DNA from: Eudorina sp. 2006-703-Eu-15
Lineage: Eukaryota > Chlorophyta > Chlorophyceae > Chlamydomonadales > Volvocaceae
NCBI GenBank assembly: GCA_003117195.1
Contig: BDSI01000100.1
Span: forward strand, 248,001 to 312,000
DNA: 64,000 nt
Reading direction: 5' to 3'
The position numbers and the translations under genes are program-made. This document shows positions 57,343 to 64,000 of the stretch, in pieces. The stretch's first letter is position 1. Every line of letters begins with the position of its first letter. The notes below the pieces were generated by a model. That model saw only the letters and a list, made by a program, of their open reading frames with translations. It did not search any database and was not told the origin of the DNA.

Positions 57343-60300
57343 ATGCAAGGACCTCATGGTGCCGTGACCAGGGGTGGATCGGTGACAGCCCCTGGAAAAG
57401 TTCTTTCTGCTGTGCCGAGCTCCCATCGTCTAGCCGCAGCCGCTGCACGGCCGTCCGCAGCTCCCCAGCTTCAGCACCAGCCATCGGTGCGCCGATCGAC
57501 GTCTTGTAATGCAGCCCTGGACGACCCGGATATCGTGGCGGTGCCCAGCGAGCGTCGCGTCTCTGACGCGTTGACGGATGGACCAGGCTGCTCGGAGCGG
57601 GCAACGCCTGTAAACATCGCTGCCAAATCCCTTGCTGTGTCAACCCTTGCGTCATTGCTGCTGTCATCCGCAACGCCTTCGTTTGCCTCGGAAGCCCTGG
57701 ACTCAGTTCTGTCAGCAGCTGCGGGCTCGGGTGCCAAGGCCGCCTCTATGCCCGGTGAGCCCCATGTCCGGGGCCGCACCAGGGGCGTAACCCACATCGC
57801 AGTGCCTCCGTTGTCCTTCATCTGCAAATGGGTTTGAGTTTGGGAGCGAGCATCACTACAGGATTGGTGCACGATCCTGCCCTCTTCCGCGCAATCTTTT
57901 CCATCCCGCTTGGCACGGGCGCAGCAGGGGCGGGGACGGATGAGCTAGGAAAAGTTGATGAGGTGACGGCTCGTGCCCGGCCGGTCGTGCCCGGCCGGTC
58001 GTGCCCGCCTTCTCGTGATGGTGACTGAGCTCCGGCCCCTTTTCCAACTGCGCGGGTCCCCCCCAACCCCCTCAGGCGGCGCCTCGGTCGGCAGCAGTGC
58101 CAGTGCGCCACCGCTGGCAGCAGCCACCCAGGTACGACGCCCTTCCCAGACAGCCGCCAGTGCTGTCATCCAATTCTCTGTCCCTGCAAGTACTTGTATT
58201 GATCCATTCCTTCCATGCATCTCGCGCTGCGTGGGTCTGCCTGTGCCGTCTGCGCGTCCCATCACCGGAAAGACACGCGCACGCCTATGCATGCGTGTTG
58301 CCGTACACCGCCGCGCATGTTGCTGCCGTACCTGCCCCGTACGGCAGGAGGACCGCGAGTTGGTGGACGAGCTTCTGCGGCAGCTGATCTCCAACGAGCG
58401 CCTGATCGCGAGGCTGGTCCGCAGCGATGCCTTCCTGGACCGCATGGCGGCCGACGGCGGCCTCATGTCGGAGCTGCAGAAGCGGCAGGGCCTACTGGTC
58501 AAGGTGGGCGAAGGCGCCCAGCCGCCCGATTGTGGCGGTGGTGCGGGTGCGGGTGCAGGGGTCGTGGCAAGAGGGGTGGTGGTGGTGGTGGCCGAAATGG
58601 TGGTGATGTACTGGTGTTGTGTGGGGGCTTGGTGGTGGCGGGTGTGCTTGTGGAGCTCACGCAGGGGGCGTCTGCCGGTGTGTGCACCTCGAGGCGAGGG
58701 GCCGGAGCAGGGCGTCCGGGCGCACCGCCGTGTGGCATGTACGGCCTGTACGTCATTGGAACAGCGGGGGAAGCAAGGCGCCGGCCAAGGGTCTCCACCG
58801 GAGTGCTGGGACGGGGTGAACCTACCTCCCCCCTACCTGCATTCCTGGCTCAGCTTTCATTACACATACACACCTGAGCAGCTCCGCTGGAGGCTGTCTG
58901 GTGCCTGTGACACCCGGGTGGTTTTCTGACCGAGTTTCCCTGCCGTACCATGCCGCCCCGGCAGCTCGCGTCGCACGGCGAGGCTGCGGTGGTGGCTGTG
59001 GCCGATGCCGCGAAGGCGATGGCGGAGGAGGCGGTGGCGGAGGAGCGGGCCGCCGGTGCCGCCAACGTCTTGTCCGTCAACCCGATCGCCTCGATCGCGG
59101 ACGCCACCCCGGCGGCGGCGGCGGCGGATGTGGCGGCGGTGGTGGCGGCGGCGCCGCAGTCGATCCTGGTGGCGGCGGAGCTGCTGGAGGACTCTAAGGA
59201 GCTGCTGGAAGCCATCGGTGAGGGCCCCCTGCCTGGAGTCAAGCGGACGGCGCTCGGAGCCTCACTCGGCCTGCCCGCCGCCCTCGCCGCCCCTCTGTGA
59301 CCACCTCTCTCTTTTCTGTGTGACACCCTCCCCGCCCCGCCCCGCCCCGATCGTCGCCGCGGCTGACCTGCCCGGGATGCCGGACTGCTTCCGCGGGCAT
59401 TCGCTTCCGTGGACGAGGCCGGCAGCAGCGCCCAGGCCTTGGGCCGGGTCTGTGACGAGAACCCACTCATTCCGTTTGCTTGGTGCCCCTGTCGTTGATT
59501 GTGCCACGCCGCACCATGCCGTGCGGTGCCGTGCGCGCCCTCCCACGGTTGCGTGGATTCGATGTGCAGCCCCGCCACGACTAAATACCGCCGGCCGGCG
59601 TTGTGCCCTCCCCTTGTGCCGCGTGCAGAACTGCAAGCGGCGGACAGCCCGGCCAGCAGCGCCGCCAGCAGCGTTGCCAGCAGCAGCGACGGCGACGTGG
59701 CGGAAGCGGTTGCCGTCGTGGCTGCAGGCCCCGCGGCATCGGCGCCGCCGCCAGTGGCTCTGCCCCCTGTCGCCGCCGAACCTGCGGCCGCCGGCGCCGT
59801 CGTGCTGGCGGAGCTGGCGGAGGCGCAGCCGGCGGAGCTGGCGGGCGATGACGGAGCTCCAGATGCCCTGAACGACGAGGTGGTTGCGGCTACTGCCGAG
59901 GCGGCGGAGCCTGTTGCTGTGGTAGCTGTAGCACCACCGGTCGCCGCTGAGGAGAAGCCGGCGGATAAGCCGGCGGTGACTGTGACGTCGGAAGCTCAGG
60001 AGGTTCAGCCTTCGGTGGCTGTGGAGGCGGCGTCGCCGTTGTCTTCGGTGGCGGCGGTGGTCGCCGAGGCGCCGTCGGCAGTGCCGGAGCCAGCGGCGGT
60101 GGTCGCAACCGTCGCCGCTGTGGCCCCAGCCGCGCCCGCCGCGGCCGTTGCCGTACCGGACGCGAGTGCCGTCAACGACGACGAGGACGACGACGGGCCG
60201 GTGCCGCTGTCGGCGACGGCAACGGCGGCGGCTCCGAAACCGGCGGCGCCGCCGGCCTCGGAGGTGCTGTCGGCCGCCGTCCCCGTGTCCAACACGGGGA

Positions 60301-63300
60301 CCCTGGAAGGTCGGCCCCGATCCGCGTTGCTGGCTGCTATGTTGTGTGTTTGGGGGCCGGGGGGGGGCCTATGGGGGCACCCACCACGGGGTACCGAGCA
60401 GGGGGTGCAGGGGAACGAAGCGCGGGCGGCGCTGCCACGCTGGCGTATGCAGCCGTCGGTGTGCGGCCGGCGGCGCGCTTGCGGCGGGCTGTGGAGGACG
60501 ACCCCTCCGGACTGCCGGACGGCAGAAGCGTTTTGGGCGACTCTTTCCGGACTGCCGGCCTGACTGCTCCAGGGGAGAGGGGCGGGGCGAGATGCGGCGC
60601 ACAAGGAGCTGTCCACCGGTGGTGTGGCATATGCATGCGGAACACCTCCCTCCTCCCCTTTCCTCCACCTTCCTCCACCTTGCTCCACCTTGCTCCCCGT
60701 TCCTCCCCCTTCCTCCACCTTCTTCCCACTCCCCGCGAACATCGCACCCACCCTGCCCCAGTCTACCGAATGTCTGTGCCTCGTCCCCCCACGCCCGAAG
60801 CACGCACACATACTCAATTGGGCGACACTCGGCCCCTCGCATGTCACGCACTCCGGTTCTGCCTGCCTAAGTAACACACATACACACTCTCGCGCCTCAG
60901 TTCGCCGTGAGTATACGCAAGGGTTGGTGCGAGGGGGCTTCCTGGATGGATACAGATATGTCCCCCGGGGCCGCTGCCTCTGTCATGAACGCCTTCCCAG
61001 GCCGTAGCTCGACATCATAGACGTGGTCGTAACTTAACAGTCCGACCGCTTGCTGCACCTCCCCGTGCGTACCGTACGACGTTCCGTAGGTGCCGTACGT
61101 GACGCGGAGAAGTACGTCGTGGAGGCGATTGAGGGTGCTCCGGAACCACTGGCGGGCCTGAAGCAGGCGCTGGCGGCCGTGTACTCCCTGCAGCCGGAGG
61201 CGGCGGAAGCTGGGAAGCCGGCGGCGGCCGCGCCCCTGGCGGCGATGCCGAACCCGTTCGGCGGCGCCATGACGAAGCCGCCGGCCGTCGTGATTGCGGA
61301 GGTGGCGGAGGCAGCGGCGGAGGAAGCCGCGACGTCGGGCGTGGTGGCGGTGGCGGAGCAGGCCGTAGATGACATGGCCATGGCGATGTCAGACCTGGCG
61401 GCGGCGGCGGAGGAGGCGGTGGAGGCCATCGCCGCCGTTGCGGATGCTGCGGCAGTGGCGGCGGATGTACGGCAGGCCGACGCGCCGTTCGCCGGCGAGG
61501 CCAAGGTCGCCGCCGCCGTCGAGGCCGCGGCGGTGGTGGCCAAGGCGGCGGAGATTGATTCCCTGGCTGTGGCGGATATTGCGCTGGCGGTGTCGGACAT
61601 GGCGTCGGCGGTGGCGGAGATAGCCGACGCGGCGGCGGCGGCGGTGCCGGCGGCAGTGGCGGCGGTGGAGACTGCGGAGGTGGTCAGGCCGGGCGAGGCG
61701 GCGCTGCTGGATGCCATGGAGGTACGGCACTGACCTGGTCTATCCAGAGGGGGAAGGAAGGTCCCTCGGGGTGTGGGTATTTTGGGTCGGGACGGCGTAG
61801 CGCGAAATGGGGGCGGGTGGGTGCGGCAGCGCCATGTCATGCACGGCTTTGTATGTATAGGAGGACCGAGCCGCAAGCTGTGTATGTTCGTAGGCAGGCA
61901 AGAGCAGGAGTGTGTGACATGCAAGGAGCCCGGGACCCACAAGGCCCGTATGCCCGTATGCCACACAAATGCCCCTGCCCCAGCCGTGGGTGTGTATAAA
62001 AAAACTGAGCCGCGAGAAACGAACAAGATTATTGCGTTAGATATCCCATGTCGGGCATGACGTGATGGTTGACGCAGGATATGCCCAGCACCGCCGACGC
62101 CACCAAGCTGGTGGCTGTAGCAGATGTAGTCGAGCAGCTGGCGGTGGCGGTGGCGGAGCGGGCGGAGGCGGCCGCCGACGGCGCGACGCGCGTCGTGGAG
62201 GCAGTGGAGGCCGCCGAGGCCGCCGGCGGCGGCGCCACGGCCAAGGAGGCGCTGGCGGCCGCGGCGGCGGTGGCCAAGGAGGCGGCGGCGGCGCCGACGG
62301 TGGAGCTGTCGGTGCTGGCGGACGTGGCGCGGGATGTCGCGGAGGTGGCGGCGGAGGTGGCGGACCTCGCGGCGAGCAACGCCAAGGCGGCGGAGGCGGC
62401 GGCGGAGGCGGTGGTCTCCGCGGCGCCCGAGGCCAAGACAGGCCTGGTGCGTGGGTCGGGTCAGGATGATGAGGAGGAGGAGCCTGTGAGGGACCGGCGG
62501 TGCGATTCCAGTATTCACCCTGGGTCTAGACGTCACCCGCAGCGCGGGGCGTAGCCCAACCCCCACAGGGCCCTGCTGTTGTTGTCGTTGCTGCTTCTGA
62601 TGCTGCTGCATGGCGCCGGTGGTGCCTTGCCGCTGCTGGTCATGCGCGGCACGAACCATCAGCTTGCCGGCGCCCGTGCGGTCCACCCGCCTTCCCCCTC
62701 CCTTGGAGGGCCCCGGGAGGAACCTCGGGCTGACCTGTCCGGAGCACCGAACTCAGACTTCGCGAATCTGTCAATAAAGCCCTCACCTCGCCAAGCCATG
62801 GCGCTGGGTAACACACCTCATTAGCCCTAATATCCCATCCGAGGTTACGGTAGCTTGTTTGTTTGGTTTGCGTGGTATCAGCCTGATTTGACTTGTGTGC
62901 CTATCGTATCGGTACCGGGCTCGTGGGGTCGGCTCGGGCTCGCAGGCCGGCCTGGCCCCCATGTCGGCGGCGGAGAAGACGGCCCTGGAGGAGCTCAAGA
63001 TGGAGGCGGCGGAGACGGCGGCGGCTGCCCGTGCGGCGGCGATGGTGGCGGCTGATGCGCAGGTGAGGGCGGGGAGGGGGCGGCGCGTGAGAGCCGTGCC
63101 AGGTACGATATACGGGGTACGGAATACGGGACATGGTACTCGGAAAGTGTAACCTCCAGGATCAGACAGCGGCACGGCCAGCCTTCTGAATCCATCCACA
63201 GGCATCGTAACCAGCCCCGGGACAGCAATCAACCCATTCATCTACCCTATGTATGACCCTGCCACATCCGCATCTGCCCGCTCGAAGCACTCCGCAGTCT

Positions 63301-64000
63301 CAACAATCCCGCAATCCCGCACCCGAATTCAATGCCTCATTCATGCCGTCTCGTGGTGGGTGGCTGGTAACAGCCTTCGATGGTGGGTGGGTTTTGAGAT
63401 GCCCTCTGGAAAAGGGTGTGGGTTGTGATACGGTACTGTGCATATCTGTCAAGACACCAGTGACTGAGCTACGGCTCATGCCCTCACGGCTCGTCCTCCG
63501 GTGCACCACAGGCGATCGCCGAGGCGGCCAAGCTCGCCGCAGACGTGGTTTCGGAGCTGGCGGGCGACGAGCCCGCCACGGCAGCGGTTGAGGCCCGGGA
63601 GGCCGCTGTCTCAGCGGCGGCGGCGGCTGCCGCCGCGGCGGCGGAGGAGGTGCAGCAGCCCGAGATGCCCACGGTGGTGGCGGCGCCAGCAGTCAAGGCG
63701 GTGGCACCGGAGCCTGTGGTGGCGGCCCCTGCTGTGGCCGCTGCGGCAGCAGCGACTGAGGTGAAGCCCGTCGAGCCAAAGACAGAAGCCAAGGCCGAGC
63801 CGGCCAAGGCGGAGGTGAAGCCGGAGCCGGTCAAGGCCGAGTCAAAGCCGGAGTCGAAGCCGGAGCCGGTCAAGGCTGAGCCGAAGCCGGAGCCAGTCAA
63901 GGCCGAGTCGAAGCCAGAGCCGGTCGAGGCCGGGTCGAAGCCGGAGCCGGTCAAGGCTGAGTCGAAGCCGGAGTCGAAGCTGGAGCCGGTCGAGGCCGAG
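57343..64000 (+). CDS. Ala-rich protein with plastid/lumen-type leader and KPEP repeats (3' end outside window)
   Basis: Exons: 57343-57754, 58076-58131, 58348-58503, 58965-59217, 59629-60309, 61090-61721, 62078-62446, 62946-63062 and 63512 to beyond 64000. All are GT-AG and in phase, giving 1,055 codons so far. The ATG follows AAACTTAAA. The first ~90 residues are rich in Ala, Ser, Arg and Pro, like an algal chloroplast transit peptide. At about 96-118 comes a hydrophobic segment ending SATPSFASEA, like a thylakoid-transfer signal with a cleavage site. Exon 3 encodes a charged helix (EDRELVDELLRQL). The rest is mostly long, amphipathic-looking Ala/Val/Glu helices (VAEAAAEEAA and similar) and one acidic DDEDDDG patch. 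The visible end is a repeat of KPEPVKAES type from 63,793. No enzyme domain is visible; a structural or scaffold role in the plastid is inference. A secreted protein is the main alternative. Confidence 0.72.
60828..60907 (+). repeat. Interspersed repeat copy, inverted relative to 61.86 kb
   Basis: GGTTCTGCCTGCCTAAG, ACACATACACAC and CTCGCGCCTCAGTTC occur in this order. The reverse complement matches 61,857-61,945 over about 80 bp with scattered differences. It lies in the intron before exon 6 of the Ala-rich gene. Confidence 0.65.
61857..61945 (-). repeat. Interspersed repeat copy in the next intron
   Basis: This is the reverse-complement partner of the 60.83-kb copy; shared blocks include TAGGCAGGCA, GTGACATGC and GAGCCGC. 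About 50 bp further on, at 61,990-62,020, the CTGAGCCGCGAGAA block recurs next to GTGTATAAA. Confidence 0.65.
63793..64000 (+). repeat. In-frame KPEPVKAE-type coding repeat
   Basis: Units of 27-30 bp encode variants of KPEPVKAES, alternating Lys-Pro-Glu with Val-Lys-Ala-Glu. They continue past the window edge. The repeats keep the frame and are near-identical at DNA level, so recent unit gain or loss is likely. Confidence 0.85.

Noticed and set aside
61034..62686. 550-residue minus-strand open frame opposite the Ala-rich gene
   Set aside because: It mirrors the GCG/GCC codons of the plus-strand exons and crosses their splice sites; the plus-strand model joins in phase and carries a leader.

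Overview
The window looks like nuclear DNA of a volvocine-type green alga (Chlamydomonas/Volvox relatives). The evidence is very GC-rich coding exons, many short GT-AG introns, proteins rich in Ala/Gly/Ser/Gln, a proline-rich wall-type ectodomain, many GT/CA and G-rich simple repeats, and no bacterial gene organisation. No species can be named from sequence alone. Gene models below were built by hand from reading frame, splice-site dinucleotides and intron phase; none was checked against transcripts.

Layout, left to right. (1) 1-1554: no gene recognised. (2) 1555-6661, + strand: a Pro-rich (SPPP/PPPP) single-pass membrane protein with a long Ser/Gly/Ala-rich tail; a 34-bp minisatellite sits in its intron. 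(3) 9468-11777, + strand: the start of a gene whose N-terminus is a TAZ-type zinc finger. It may run on to about 15.1 kb, but that part cannot be assembled cleanly. (4) 15.1-19.7 kb: poorly interpretable, with one good minus-strand exon candidate. (5) 19748-27814, + strand: a complete 12-exon gene for a 574-residue ankyrin-repeat/U-box protein (probable E3 ubiquitin ligase) with an N-myristoylation-type start. (6) 27.8-33.6 kb: intergenic, with a large inverted-repeat element and several palindromes. (7) 33566-50474, + strand: a roughly 21-exon gene for a large protein kinase. The first 13 exons and the last two are clean. The six exons between (45.0-48.7 kb) each carry an apparent frameshift inside conserved kinase motifs. 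(8) 50.5-57.3 kb: intergenic, dominated by CA-tailed retroposon copies, including one with a compound tRNA-like head. (9) 57343->64000, + strand: at least nine exons of an Ala-rich protein with a bipartite, plastid/lumen-type leader and a KPEPVKAE-type repeat; it runs off the window.

The four genes do not form an obvious pathway; as usual for a eukaryotic chromosome segment they are independent units. The most unusual features are the cluster of frameshifts confined to the kinase core, and two families of short retroposons that end in (CA)n and lie next to CA microsatellites. One of these families has a tRNA-like head with two B-box-like elements.
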